A DNA stretch of 64,000 nt from Nipponacmea schrenckii (taxonomy: Eukaryota > Mollusca > Gastropoda > Lottiidae). Position numbers and translations under genes: made by a program. This document shows, one piece after another, positions 1-12,392 of this stretch (position 1 is the first letter of the stretch; each line of letters opens with the position of its first letter). A model generated the notes under the pieces. That model worked only from the letters and a program-made list of their open reading frames with translations, did not search any database and was not told the DNA's origin. The DNA lies in contig CM060202.1 in the NCBI GenBank assembly GCA_030562195.1, forward strand, positions 26,770,317 through 26,834,316, written 5' to 3'.

Positions 1-94
1 TTTTTATGTACATGTCTATCGATGGCAATGATAGCATTAATTTGGTGGCGTTACTAATCGCAAAATATGCACATTTCGAGATTGGTGACATGAC

Positions 95-235
95 ATTATC
101 AAACACTAAGTGCATGTGGAATTGTAATCACCACAGACGTCTAACAAAAAACTCGAATAATGCAAATTGATGCTTTCAGAAATCCTCGATGCACTTAAAA
201 CGTTTATAAAACTTCTTTAAAATTCCCTTAACATG
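95..235 (+). repeat. Fragment of dispersed MITE family (GATGCAAAT / CCTCTTTAAAATCCC type)
   Basis: Contains AATGCAAATTGATG followed by a segment ending in ACTTCTTTAAAATTCCC. The same order of motifs is seen at 10672-10846, 13630-13960, 31795-32043, 32345-32470 and, in both orientations, at 50395-50985. Ends are not defined here. Confidence 0.5.
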
Positions 236-1097
236 AGTACTCTATAGCAAACATCGATTTTACTAAATGCCACCATGGGTCTGACATGGAAGAAAAGGCA
301 AATTCAACAAAATTTCTGACTGAATCAAATTAGAAAAATGAGTGACTAAGAAAACAACAATTAAATGGATGAAACATTGTTAATTCTCTTGCGTCTGATT
401 TAGTCGAAATAAAAAGTTAAAATATCAATTCAATAAATCAATTCTTGAAAACTTACAGTGATAACATATCTCCTTGTCTTAGGCCTTTAATCGCTGATCA
501 GTCCACGATTATATTAATTACAGAAAACAGATTGATTCAAACAAGTATTCAAGGGCGAAGGCCTCAATATATCTCCGTGTCTATCTCCGCTGCAAATTTT
601 GCAAAATATTCACAAGGCCCTAAAAATTGTTTTCCAAAAATTATCAAAATCTTTTTAGAAAATGTGAGACATTGAGTCCGGTTATATCATCTCCGTATTT
701 CAATACCAGAAATCTTTGAAATATAGAAAATAAATTTTAAAAACAAATCGAATAGGTGACAGCTCGCTGCCTTAGTCCGTTATCAATAATTTTATTAACA
801 AAAATATTCCTTTTTACATCAGTTTTACATCCTTCTCGTCTGCACCTAATAGGATTATGAATACGATATTAAGGAATACAATACATCATTTTTAGTGGAG
901 TGCTACAAATACTTTTCTAAAAATAAAAATTTTCAAAAAAAAACTATTCCAATTTCAGAAAAAATGGTAAACAATCGATGAAATTGCTGAAATAAAGTAT
1001 CTCAAATTAAAAAAAAACGAATAAATATATTAGAAATAATTGCCAAAAAATGAAGTATAGGTCGTTGCTTAAATCAATGCTTAAAAAAACTGCTTAC
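236..1097. other. AT-rich stretch, probably first-intron sequence of the gene starting at 1140 (minus)
   Basis: No convincing exon. The only splice-like pair seen is the 37-nt candidate at 493-457 described for the 1098-1140 exon. The rest is A/T-rich with short homopolymers. Confidence 0.3.
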
Positions 1098-1140
1098 CTA
1101 ATAAGAGAAAACACACTATGACTCCATGAAGACCGTCCAT
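1098..1140 (-). CDS. Signal-peptide first exon of a secreted-protein gene, 5' end only
   Basis: On the minus strand an ATG at 1140 opens 14 codons plus one base (MDGLHGVIVCFLLLG), directly followed by a strong donor GTAAGC at 1097. The peptide has the short polar start and hydrophobic core of a signal peptide. The length, the phase-1 exit and the donor context closely resemble exon 1 of the gene at 20935-23296. The body of the gene should lie at lower coordinates and probably leaves the window. One possible next exon is 493-457 (37 nt, phase 1 in, phase 2 out, donor GTAAGT), but its acceptor (TGATCAG) is weak, so I do not join it with confidence. The product is unknown. It could be a chance ATG beside a donor; the match to three neighbouring genes argues against that. 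Confidence 0.45.
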
Positions 1141-3289
1141 TTTAGAAAAAGGCGGAGACGTTTATGTTAAATGTGGTTCATCTTTTCTGGACTATTTTGG
1201 GTCATGAATTTAAGTATTTGTCAAAGTGAACACGGTGTAGACAAGAACAATAATTAATTCGTGTCGAAATTAGATATCTTCCAGATTTTGTACGCTACCC
1301 TCAAACGAAGATAGAGTTCACCTCAAATCACCGAATTGACTGAAGTTTGAACGCTTTTTTTTGACGTTTAAAACTCAAAGAGTTGACTTATTGCCGAATA
1401 AATTGGAAAAGGATTAAAATCTGAGTCGGTGTTCTTTACTTACATCGGCCGGTTATGGACCATAAAAAATTGAAACGTGAAAAAATTATCATAATAAATA
1501 CGACGTTTAAATCAAATTTCGCTAATGTAAAAGATAAATTTTAAAATTTTTAGAAGATGACATTTTCTTCGTTGTAAATTACAATTTATAATTAACTATC
1601 GCCATCTTCGCTATATGATAATTTAGGCAGGATTTCCTGAAATTTATGTAGAACACCAAATGCCACTTTTGTACTGAATCTGAAAAGTTATGAAATTGAT
1701 AGAGATTATATAGCTAAATACATCAGTTTTGCATTCTGTTGTACTCATTCACGAAACAAATTTTAGAAACGTCCTGCCTTCAGTGTTTGTTCAATACGAA
1801 TCAACGAAACGCTTCTAAATGTTTTGCTACTAAACGAACTGCAAATGTTATTGATAAAGCTCAGCAAGAAACAAGGTAATAGAACGTCTCCCTGCTCTCC
1901 ACGTTTCACTCTCAAACTACTATAAGATTTTAATTTAAGGCGCACTAACCCTCCTTTAAAATCTCGAAGATGTTGTAAGTAAAAAATTCTCCGTTTATTT
2001 AGGGAAACCTCTGAATCTCTGTGCCTAACAAAATACATCTATTTTAAGAGATTTTCAGAGTATAACTAAAACAATAGAACATTATTCAAAAAGAAAAAAA
2101 CCCAAAAGAAAATGTTTCTTTTATTTTTTTACGTCTACTTCCAGTTTCTATATCTATAGTCCATATGCTACAGGTTGTGTACGCTTTAAGTGCTACTGTG
2201 TCTTCGAATGGACGTAAATTTTAAGTTCTGAAAAATGGTTAATATGAGTATATATTCATCAGTGAACCTAACTGGTGTCATAAAGTAGCAGAATCGCTGT
2301 AAAATCTGGAAAACTCATAATAACTATTGAAATAAAACCTATACTTCTGGATAATTACTATATTTTTTTTTATTTATCGGATTATATGAGGATTCTGTTA
2401 TGTTATTTATGGCAGCAGGTATATCCACTGATAAATAAATGCCTTATTTTAAATTTACGTTTTTTTTCTTTCTTAGACGCAGTACTCCTATTTAATTCTT
2501 CAACATTTGATCAAGTGCATAGATTACCATTTCCAGGAACGTTGTTCGGCTGCATAAAGGAATAATAGGTCTTAGCATGAACATACATTTTGAAAATTTC
2601 AAACTTGGCCAATAAGAACTCTATTTACAGTAAATATGCTTCCATAAAAACATAATAAATATATGAATATCCAAAAAAAGCAAGTAATTATCCATAAAGA
2701 TGCACTTGATTAGTGAAAAACGCTTAATAAATCGATTATTGGCGAGGAAATGGAGTATTGTCTGAGCTAAAGTTATGAAATTGGCCCATTTCAAGTGCTC
2801 CGTGACATTGACGGTACATATGTCCCTATCAGTCACTGTAAAACAGAATTAAAATCGATTTAGTAATCATTACGATGGTGAACACGGGCAACCTGTCGAC
2901 TGTGAAAAATTTTTGTCATTATGATTGATCTATGTCAGTAAATAACAAATCGCTAATTTAGAATTATAAACAGAGCAAAAAGGCTGATTTATTCAGTCAA
3001 TCGAGGCTTTTAATATATAAAAAATGATGAAAAGAACGTTTTAATCTACATCTTCAATAAATCAATAAAACCGACCAAAGTGATATATCTTAGTGATTAG
3101 ACACTTACATAACTGAGTAAATATCATTGTATTTACTGACAAAATTTCAGCTTACACCTTGCCACCTTTTTGCATCAAAGGCCTTTGGAAATGCAACAAG
3201 TTTAGCGAATACTGCCAATCAGCGTCCTTGACAGAAAGTTCTGTAAACCATAAACCATAACGTTTACAGTCTTTCTGTTGAGAAGTCTG
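1141..3289. other. Intergenic AT-rich DNA with SINE tail and MITE pieces
   Basis: Holds a SINE tail near 2155-2210 (ATGCTACAGGTTGTG, compare 43085 and 56590). It also holds opposite-orientation pieces of the family bounded by AAGCGTTTTTCAATAAT at about 2225-2345 and 2360-2430, with a further related piece at about 2585-2770. Short open frames at 1763-2038 and 2621-2836 (minus) show no domain, signal peptide or splice context, so I do not call them genes. Confidence 0.5.
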
Positions 3290-3715
3290 TATTCGTTGGC
3301 GTACAATCACATCGCTGCATTCTGTAGCTATTGTATTCAAGGTATAAGTCGAAGTTCGACTTCGTAATAGATTGGCATTGTGAAGATGCAAGAAAGGTGG
3401 GTATTGCATTCAAGGCATAAGGCTTAGTTCGAAATAGTTTTGAGATTGTGAAGATGCAAAAGGTGGCATTATAGTCAAGGTATTAGACGGAGTTCGAAAT
3501 AGTTTTTGACATTACAGAGATGCAAGAAAGACGGGCATTGCAGTTAAGGTCTAAGACGAAGATCGAAATAGTGACATGTGGAGATGCAAGAAAGGCTGCT
3601 ATTGTAGTCATGGTATAAGACGTAGTTCGAAATAGTGACATGTGGAGATTCAAGAAAGGTATTAGACCAAGTTCGTAATAGCTTTGCATTGTGAAGATGT
3701 GTTGTAATGACATAG
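3290..3715. repeat. Degenerate tandem repeat, unit about 60-70 bp, ancestral form of the 41-bp minisatellite
   Basis: About five diverged units each contain a GAAATAG..GACAT..GGAGATGCAAGAAAGG core followed by a CATTGCAGTCAAGGTATAAGACG-like part. The first part matches the 41-bp unit at 4858-6376. The second part is the leader seen in front of the other copies at 36850, 51540, 56770 and 60600. Confidence 0.65.
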
Positions 3716-4857
3716 CTTGATACTAAAAAGGTAATTTTTGTCGTCAGTGATATAAATCGTTTCCAAGGTACACCTGTGACATCCAGTCAACATTTGGGGT
3801 AAACAAATTCCTCTTTATTCATATGTAGTGGTACGTTTCTAGTTCCGTTAATTTCGGTCAGTTTTAATTACAGAAACCACAAAGTTTTCTTATGAAGCAT
3901 TAGAATATATGTTAAATGTTCTACAGACAGAGGGGCATAGAGTATTAGAACAATTAGAATCATTATTCCGATAACAGCTGGCGAAGAAAGAGAATGGATT
4001 TAATAACCCATTTTTCTAGGCCTGAATAAGCCGACGTCGACCTCTTGGATCCAAAGAAAATGATTTCAAATCTGTAGCTGACAGCTTCAACCACCTTTAG
4101 TTGTTGTCAAACAGATAGCATATGGAGTCCAAAATATGGCTTATAAATGGAATCTTTTTACGTTCAAGGAGTACCGCTTTTGAGATTTCGATGAAGACTC
4201 CAGGACTTTGTTTCCTATTTACGAAAGTCTCCATCAACAACGGAAACACCTGGAGAAATAAAACCTGTAAACGTTCGTCATTATTAATAGTACCTATACG
4301 TAATATACATAAAAAGCTGTAATTATGACTCCAAATGGTGTAAATATGTACCAGTGTCAGTGAAAGTAGAGGTTTATAGTCGTAAAGTGTCAGCAGTATA
4401 CAAGGCATGGTTGATTTAAACGCCATGATGCAAACGGAGTTGTGGAAGACATGATTTACGACCCACTGTGACACAAGCTACAATTATTAACAATGATTTA
4501 TTTCACAGTTCGAGAATGCGTTACGTGTCTCGAGGTAACCTTGGGCGTCAACACGGTTATATTTTAGACCCATCACAAACACGATTGTTCAGATTGCAGC
4601 TGGTCCGTGTCAATTGAGAGAATATCATACTTAGATCAAAAAGTTAGGACTATATTAACTCTTTGGCCCTCTTCCTTCACTTCCTTGACCAGGTTTTTTA
4701 AAATCAATTTTTACTTTCTGGATGTCCACAAAACTTTGAGATGGCAATTGAATGAATGAAAAAAGATAGAAGCAACTTCACCATGTCATGTTGCAACGAA
4801 CTTAGTTGTTGTAGCTACCGTATAATCCAATAAAAAAAAACTGTGCATTTCATGATA
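3716..4857. other. Non-coding stretch, no feature recognised
   Basis: Open frames at 4097-4474 (minus) and 4122-4322 (plus) overlap each other. Neither has composition, motif or splice context that supports coding. Nothing else recognised. Confidence 0.4.
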
Positions 4858-6376
4858 CTAGATAAGTGACTGTTGAAGTGAAGTTATTAGACGCAGCTTG
4901 TTATTTTGAAGATGTATAGGTATGGAGTTTGTAATAGCTTGACATTGTGAAGATGTATAGTTATGGAGTTTGTAATAGCTTGACATTGTGACGATGTATA
5001 AGTATGGAGTTTGTAATAGCTTGACATTGTGAAGATGTATAAGTATGGAGTTTGTAATAGCTTGACATTGTGACGATGTATAAGTATGGGGTTTGTAATA
5101 GCTTGACATTGTGACGATGTATAAGTATGGAGCTTGTAATAGCTTGACATTGTGAAGATGTATAAGTATGGAGTTTGTAATAGCTTGACATTGTGACGAT
5201 GTATAAGTATGGAGTTTGTAATAGCTTGACATTGTGAAGATGTATAAGTATGGAGTTTGTAATAGCTTGACATTGTGACGATGTATAAGTATGGAGTTTG
5301 TAATAGCTTGACATTGTGAAGATGTATAAGTATGGATTTGTAATAGCTTGACATTGTGACGATGTATAAGTATGGAGCTTGTAATAGCTTGACATTGTGA
5401 AGATGTATAAGTATGGAGTTTTTAATAGCTTGACATTGTGACGATGTATGAGTATGGAGTTTGTAAAAGCTTGACATTGTGACGATGTTTAAGTATGGAG
5501 TTTGTAATAGCTTGACATTGTGACGATGTTTAAGTATGGAGTTTGTAATAGCTTGACATTGTGACGATGTATAAGTATGGAGTTTGTAAAAGATTGACAT
5601 TGTGACGATGTTTAAGTATGAAGTTTGTAATAGCTTGACATTGTGACGATGTATAAGTATGAAGTTTGTTATAGCTTGACATTGTGAAGATGTATAAGAT
5701 GAAGTTTGTAATAGTTTGACATTGTGAAGATGTATAAGATGAAGTTTGTAATAGCTTGACATTGTGAAGATGTATAAGATGTTTGTAATAGCTTGGTATT
5801 GTAAAGATGTATAAGTATGAAGTTTTTTATAGCTTGACATTGTAGAGATGTATAAGATGAAGTTTGTAATAGTTTGACATTGTGAAGATGTATAAGATGA
5901 AGTTTGTAATAGCATGACATTGTGAAGATGTATAAGATGAAGTTTGTAATAGCTTGACATTGTGACGATGTATAAATATGAAGTTCGTAATAGCTTGACA
6001 TTGTGAAGATGTATAAGATGAAGTTTGTAAAAGCATGACATTGTGAAGATGTATAAGATGAAGTTTGTACCAGCTTGACATTGTAAAGATGTATAAATAT
6101 GAAGTTTGTAATAGCTTGACATTGTGACGATGTATAAGTATGAAGTTTGTTATAGCTTGACATTGTGAAGATGTATACGATGAAGTTTGTAATAGTTTGA
6201 CATTGTGAAGATGTATAAGATGAAGTTTGTAATAGCTTGACATTGTGAAGATGTATAAGTATGAAGTTCATAATAGCTTGACATTGTGAACATTTATAAG
6301 TATGATGCTCGTAATAGCTTGAGATTCCACGAAGATGTATTGGACACAGTTCGTAATAGTATGACATTGTGAAGAT
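4858..6376. repeat. 41-bp (locally 40-bp) minisatellite array, about 37 units
   Basis: The repeated unit carries TTTGTAATAGCTTGACATTG then TGAMGATGTATAAGTAT and GGAG or GAAG. From about 4980 to 5640 units differ at one site (GAAG versus GACG), and from 5151 to 5440 these alternate strictly, giving an 82-bp dimer. After 5690 many units lose one base (AAGATGAAG instead of AAGTATGAAG). The minus strand lacks stops in all frames, so long frames such as 4887-6122 appear. Because the period is not a multiple of three, these frames read the same DNA in every phase, so they are not genes. Related sequence recurs at 36890-37600 and in short pieces at 51540-51610, 56770-56860 and 60600-60930. Confidence 0.95.
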
Positions 6377-7179
6377 TAGATATTGACTGCAGCTTGACTG
6401 AAGGATTCTATCTTGAATGGTCCAAGATAAGGTTTTACTTGACTTTAATAGTGTTAATATTTATTATTATTTTTTTGCCATCTACTAACCGTCTTAGCTT
6501 GTCACGAAAATATGTGTCACTGTGTGTTGACTTTGATATTAGGAAGAAAATCGGGACTGACGTAAGAGTTTTCGTATAGAGTAATTAAATACATAAAACA
6601 GAGCTTAATGAATAAATATTTTTCAAATTAAATCATAAATTAAAACTAACATCATAAAATAAATACAATTATTTATTAACATTTGTACAAAAATATTCAA
6701 GAAATAAAATAAAACTCAGATAATTCTGTTATTGTTGGCAAAATTTCAAATAAATAAATATACAAATCACCAAACGATGCCTGGCTTTTGAAATTGATCC
6801 TAAGCTGGTAAGATTCAGAAATCACTTTATACATACAGCACCGTGACTTTGATAACCAAAAATGAAAATAGCACTAGAAATTGAAAATATGCTTGGGGTG
6901 TGAAATTTAAAGCGGTAAGGTCCAAGAATAAGATTTCGAATCCATTAAATAAGTATCCAGAACAAAATAGCACTGACATTTGAAAGAATTCCTGTCTGGG
7001 TGTTTGACATTTACCATAAGAATAGAAAGCCGTAGCGTTATGTCTTTAAGAATATCTCTTTTTTTCAATTATGTAGTTTAATTGACTCAGACCCTCGTCA
7101 TTTTAACATGGCTGGCGTTACAGCTTTTGAATACTGAAGTCTTCCTTATCTCCCTTTGAATATCACCGGAAGTCTGAAG
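6377..7179. other. 3' flank of the 913-aa secreted protein gene
   Basis: AT-rich DNA directly after the minus-strand stop codon at 7182-7180. A possible minus-strand polyadenylation signal (AATAAA) lies at 6677-6672. No other gene seen. Confidence 0.4.
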
Positions 7180-10100
7180 TTAATCTCCCTCACTACTACT
7201 ACTGCTACTGTCTGCGCCATAGTTCCAATACGGGATCACTGGTTCCTCTTGCTCTGCAGGCTCCTGTGGTTCTGCGGGCTCTGGTGGTTCTATGGCCTCT
7301 GGAGGTTCCACGGGTTCTGGTGCCTCTGTTGTCTGGGTGTTATGGTTTGGATAGACAGTTCTTGTTGTATATGGATAGTTAGGATAGTAAAAACCGGGAG
7401 GTCTGTAACCGGCAGGCACTTGTTGCTGGTTATTCACATACGGATATCGATTTTGAGTTGGATTTTGGCCACGTGGAATTGGGGGGTATCGATTGTTTAT
7501 GCTTCCTTGGTGGTGCCTCGGTGGTTCTTGGGCGTTCTGGTTAGTAATGGGAGCCCGTGGGTATGTCGTTGGATCTGGCTTCGTTGGATTGAGAGGTTGA
7601 TTAGACAGTCGATATCGTCTAGTGACCGGATCGAAAATGTATGTTGGACGTGTCTGTGGAGGCTTGCTTGGAGTTTGCGTTGGTGGATATCTAACTTGAG
7701 TGTTAACAGGAACAGGTCTCGCATTGAAGAAAGGGTTTGGGCGACGACCTCGATTTATTGTCGAAGGTGTAGTTTGTTTATTTTGAATAACTGATGGTTG
7801 GTTGTTGCCAGCATTTTGTCGAATTGTGCTTGATATCAGAGGGAACACGTTGATACCTGGTATTTTGTTTACAATTGATGTGGGTCCATCAGTTGTTGAC
7901 GTAACCGTTGTTATAATTTGCTTTGGCTCGTTAGTTGCAGACGTGTTTCCAGGTTTAGATAGAGTCGTGGGTGGAGGATTAGGTATTTGAGAGCCCGAAC
8001 CAATGGTGTTGGCAACTGGAGTTGATATGGCATCGTTCGATCCTAAAGTAAATATTGTCGGTGGAGCTAATAATTTGTCTAAATCACTCAACTCGTTATC
8101 CTCAGACGGTTGTTCTGGTAGTGATGCAGTGAACATTTGTATTAGTGCGTTTGTCACATTAGTCTGTGGTGCAGCGCCTACGTTTGGTTTTACTGCTGGT
8201 ACAGCTGGTTCCAAAGCGCGGATTACGGTTTGTGGATTTGCCAGTACGCCATTCGGATGCATCTGACCTGCATCACTGTTTGTTGAATGCACCGTTGTTG
8301 ATCCCGATTGCTGGGAGTTCGGTGACTGATTTTGGGTATTGGTTTGCGTTAGCGGTATATTTTGGAAATTGGTTTGCGTAAGCGGTATATTTTGGAAATT
8401 TGTTTGCGTTAGCGGTCGATTCTGAAAATTGGTTTTCGTTAGCGGTATATTTTGAAAATTGGTTTGCGTTAGCGGTCGATTTTGAAAATTGGTTTGCGTT
8501 GGTGGTAGATTCTGAAAAGCAATATTAGAATCAGCTGATATCTGATTTGAGTTTGTTTGACCAGATTGATGGTTATTGTAAATACTTGATGCTGGTGGTG
8601 TTATTGTTCCTGTGATAAGTGGAGGTGGTGGGTTGAATGCATTTAAGATAGTGTCCAGATAGACTCTGGTTGTTTGAGTAGGACCTTGGGAAGCTGCTGT
8701 TGAGAAAATACTCTCCAATGGACTTGAGGTGGTTGAGCTTGCTATTGGAACTGTACCAGCCCTTAGATTCCCAAACGCAGTGTCAGTTGTCGGCGAAACC
8801 TTAGGTGGCGTAATGTTGGGCAGTAATGTACTTGGGGTAGTCGCTGAAACTGACTCAACATTGGTTACTCCAAAAGATGTTGGTGATTGATCTAGCAAGT
8901 GGGCAAAGAGATTTGCCATTGGATCTGTGCTATTCACCACAGGTTCAACTACACTGGAAGCAATTCCAGGACTGGGAGAATTCGGTGAGTCGGAAATGGG
9001 ATTTGTAAAAGATTCTTGAATTTTCTCTAAGTTTGACATAAGATGGGCAAACGGGTCATTCAATGGCGCACTTAGAGCATTGTCCGTTGTATTATTATTC
9101 GCCAGAGGCGCTGAGCTTGTATCTACTGTCATTGGATTTAGAGGAGTTATGTCGCTATCAAGACTGAATGTCTGATTGTGATTCTGAAGTAAATTGTAAA
9201 ATAGATTTCCTAACGGATCCATGCTCTCTGGTGATGATGTCGTGGCTGTCGTGGGAGTAAATCTGGTCGTTGGTTTTGTTTTTATTTCTTCGGGAGCCAC
9301 AGCGGTTGGATCTGAATTACCCTTATTTGGTTGATGCGTATCAGTAGCATCGGGATCGACATTAGGTTGCCCAACTATAAAGGGGGAGTTAATCGATACT
9401 TTAATTGTCCTAATCGCAGGCGGCGCTGTTGTTGTTCGGATTTCAGGTGTGGATTTCGGATTATCCAAATTCATATAAGCCCATACTGAATTTGGTCGAG
9501 TGACAAATAGATTAGGATTGCCAACTCCAAGTGGGGCATTTCGTTTGGGCTGAAGAAAAGATGGTGCTTTGATTCTCTGCTTTGGCAAGTTAAATTCATC
9601 CAACAGATTTTCTGGCGGTCTGTTTGCTCGGTTATGTGATGGAGATGGTGCTACCAATTTCTCGAACCTCGGGGCGTCGTTATGAACTGAAAACATACGA
9701 AGAAATACGTTAACTAACTTTATATTTTAGATGCACCACAGATACAAAGGTAGACAACTCTATATAAATGGGTATTTTTTCTGATAAGTACACATGTATT
9801 GGGCAATATTGAAAGACCATTTTATCATTTCTTCTATAGTTGCCTCAAACAAAGGACCTGAATGGGCTAGAGAATAAATATGTTATTCCATGTGCAATCT
9901 ATCTACATGTATAAACAATCTATAAGCGACATTAAGGGGTAAGAAGCACACGAATAATGAACACGGTTTTTATGGTATACTCCTCCTCAATTTAATACAA
10001 TAATACACAACGTTTCAACAATTACTCTGTCGTCTGTTCATCTGATGATGACAGTGTAATTGTTGAAACGCTGTGTATTTATTGTATTAAATTGAGGAGT

Positions 10101-11375
10101 AGCATACCATAAAAACTGTGTTCATTATTCATATCTATAAACAGTGGCAATGACACAAATATTTGATTTCCTACTGTGAATAGATTACCAAACATATTAT
10201 ATTAGAGTCTTGGTGTACTCTACGGCCAGTCCTCCGATTTGCATTAATTGGCAGGTCCCTCTTGGACTTTGGTAACTCAAATTAATAAATAAGAGCAACA
10301 AGCTTACCTGGTTTTGATTGGTCTAAAATAGCACGTTGTATGGCCAAATCTGTTCTAGCCTCATTTAACTTCCGACCAACAAACTTTGACTTTCTGACCG
10401 GGACATCGTGAAGAATATTCAAGTTGTACAGAATATCCAGTATCAGTGCTCGCTTTACTGATGCCGCGATTTCATTATCTTGTGAGGCTTTGGTTGTTAA
10501 CATATCTGAAACAGTTTTATCGAGGTTATCAATAAGGATTTCTACTGAATATATGTCGGGAGATATATACATACTATACCATTGTTTGGTTTCTTAAAAT
10601 ATCATGTCGCTTTGCTGAAAATCGTGTTACCTCGGTAATTGCTGATAATCAATGGAAAAAATCATTATATTTTAAAGGGATGGTAAAGAGATTTTCAAAT
10701 TTTTCTATGTAAATCTAGATGGAAACGATGATGACAACAACTTGCTCAATATTCATTCCGACATTGGTTGGAATGGTGCAAATCAATGATATCAATGCGC
10801 CCCATACACTTCAAACGTTTAGACAACTTCTTCAAAATCCCTTTCCAGACCGAAACCTATCATAACATCAGAACCTATTTCTTTTTCAAATCTGATTGAT
10901 TGCATTGAACCAATATGAACCATTGAGAGCAACTGAAATGAATTCCAATCGCAAGTGAAATTTAATATTTGACTGTAAAATGGAATTGTTATATACAAAT
11001 CTGGCATCGCACCTGAGACTTAACTATAAAGTTTATAAAACATAAAATACTATATGGATATACTATTTCTTGGATGTATTACACTCAACGTTTCACATAC
11101 ACTTACAGGTAGCGTTTTCAAGAGAAGTAACCAACAAATAACAAAAATTATAATGTTTATCTTTAAAAAGCCATAAGGAATGAGAACGATACTCCTAAAA
11201 TGTATAAAAAGACATCAAATTCAAATATAATAGCGTTATCTCTTTAGAGATTTATTGCAGAATATAACGCTTTTTATCATACAAGCGATAAATCCCATTT
11301 CAACATTAATCTCAAAATCCCCAATAATATAAACTTACAAGATAAAACGAGAACCAATAAAAATTTGAATTCCAT
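7180..11375 (-). CDS. Secreted Thr/Pro/Asn/Gln-rich low-complexity protein, 913 aa, three exons
   Basis: Exons on the minus strand: 11375-11339, 10505-10308 and 9686-7180, all joined in phase 1 (donors GTAAGT and GTAAGC; acceptors TTTCAG). Residues 1-19 form a signal peptide (MEFKFLLVLVLS then YMLTTKA). Exon 2 is helical and charged, with ALILDI at 32-37. LVAP at 89-92 follows the second junction. Both motifs recur, same order, in the protein at 20935-23296. The large third exon is disordered: three spaced DP..(N/H)L motifs near 234, 287 and 332; six perfectly phased 10-residue repeats of FQN(I/R)PLTQTN type at 469-528; a basic Asn/Arg/Pro/Tyr-rich part; then a PEP/PPE acidic run and SSSSSSEGD at the C terminus. 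Probably an extracellular matrix protein, perhaps of shell or another secreted structure; no catalytic domain seen. A TATATA lies about 90 bp upstream of the ATG. Function is inference; exon structure is well supported. Confidence 0.85.
8338..8517 (-). repeat. 30-bp tandem repeat inside the 913-aa protein gene, six units
   Basis: In-frame repeat coding for FQN(L/R/I)P(P/L)T(Q/K)TN. Units are nearly identical at DNA level, which points to recent expansion or homogenisation within the exon. Confidence 0.9.
9952..10129. repeat. Long palindrome (foldback repeat) in intron 2 of the 913-aa protein gene
   Basis: The left arm (GAATAATGAACACGG.. to CGTTTCAACAATTAC) pairs almost base for base with the right arm (GTAATTGTTGAAACG.. 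to ..TGTTCATTATTC) around a short loop holding CATCTGATGATGACAG. The loop and following arm give CTGATGA-spacer-GAAAC, the core order of a hammerhead ribozyme. Stem II is poor, so activity is doubtful. Confidence 0.8.
10672..10846. mobile_element. Short MITE, AAAGGGATGGTAAAGAG termini, in intron 1
   Basis: Left end TTTAAAGGGATGGTAAAGAG and right end ACTTCTTCAAAATCCCTTTCC are inverted relatives. The internal motif GGTGCAAATCAATGATATCA is shared with the copies at 95-235, 31795-32043 and 50395-50985. No coding capacity. Confidence 0.6.
11041..11140 (-). repeat. Single arm of the foldback family found complete at 40335-40594
   Basis: The stretch from ATATGGATATACTATTTCTT through AACGTTTCACATACACTTAC to AGGTAGCGTTTTCAAG matches the left arm of the 40335-40594 palindrome in order and spacing. 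It lies within intron 1 of the 913-aa protein gene. Confidence 0.6.
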
Positions 11376-12392
11376 CGTGTAATAATCCTTACAACGTCTA
11401 ATCCACTACCAAGTTTTCAATAAGAACTATTCAAACCAATAATTGATAATCATATATTCAATACATATATAACATCTTGTCATTGTTATGTCTTAAAACA
11501 ATCCTCTTACCCACCTTTTTCCCATTCATCAATTTGATTAAGTATCAATCATAAAAAAATATCACGGACGTCAAGGAGACAACGTGTACGGTTACGTTAC
11601 ATGTACGTTAGAGTAATAGAGTTGTACTTATGATGCTTATCATGCATTTGCAATATCATAATGCTAGTAACAGATATCTCAACAATGTGCACACTTTTGG
11701 CGCCTACATTTAATAAACCAGACGTCAATTGGCATTCTATTTTTAGTAACACTTATTACGTACACGTTGTGGAGGAAGTTTTATTTGTATACATGTATCA
11801 TTTACGGAAATGACAAAAACATTTAAAAATTACCATCTGTTGACGTTGGATGAATGATTTTACCAAAGAAAGATCGATGAATTAATTTGATTGATTTGAT
11901 TGGCTAAGAAAATAGACCCACATATCACTTTTGATTCATTGGGAAAATCTATTTTTAATTTTTAATTGTTTGATTTATATAATACAATAAACAATAGGTG
12001 AAACGTAAACATTTAAATCCACAAACATTTTAAAAACTCGTTCAAGGTAGTGGTAAACCTGGGGGTGTAAATTTGAAAATGTTCAAAGAGGAGGAGGTTG
12101 CGACTCCAGGGCCCTATTAATATGGACGGAAAGGCTCCCTTAAATCGCATTAAGATGCCTTTTACAAAATAAAATCTTTCTCAGACTTGAAGTTGAGCTA
12201 AATTTCGGACCTCTTATGAACCTTTCTAAACAACCCCATCTATACAGGAACTGAGCCCGATTTACATTCCATTTTCCTGATGAGGGACAGTGTGAAAAGC
12301 ACAAGGTGGCCTCATGTAGCGAATTTTAACATTTTAATTAATATGTGATTAGTACAAAATGGCGGACCCCGAAGAAAGGACCTTATGATTTA
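11376..12392. other. 5' flank of the 913-aa gene and AT-rich intergenic DNA
   Basis: Apart from the candidate TATATA at 11466-11471 (minus-strand promoter), no feature is recognised. Confidence 0.35.

Noticed and set aside
4887..6367. Long minus-strand frames up to 411 aa
   Set aside because: They are translations of a 41-bp repeat; the period is not a multiple of three, so all phases read the same DNA and overlapping frames give the same peptides.
4858..6376. CRISPR array
   Set aside because: Repeats are direct and contiguous with no unique spacers, and the DNA is eukaryotic.
7156..8381. Plus-strand frames opposite the 913-aa gene
   Set aside because: Antisense shadows of a low-complexity exon; no independent start, signal or splice evidence.
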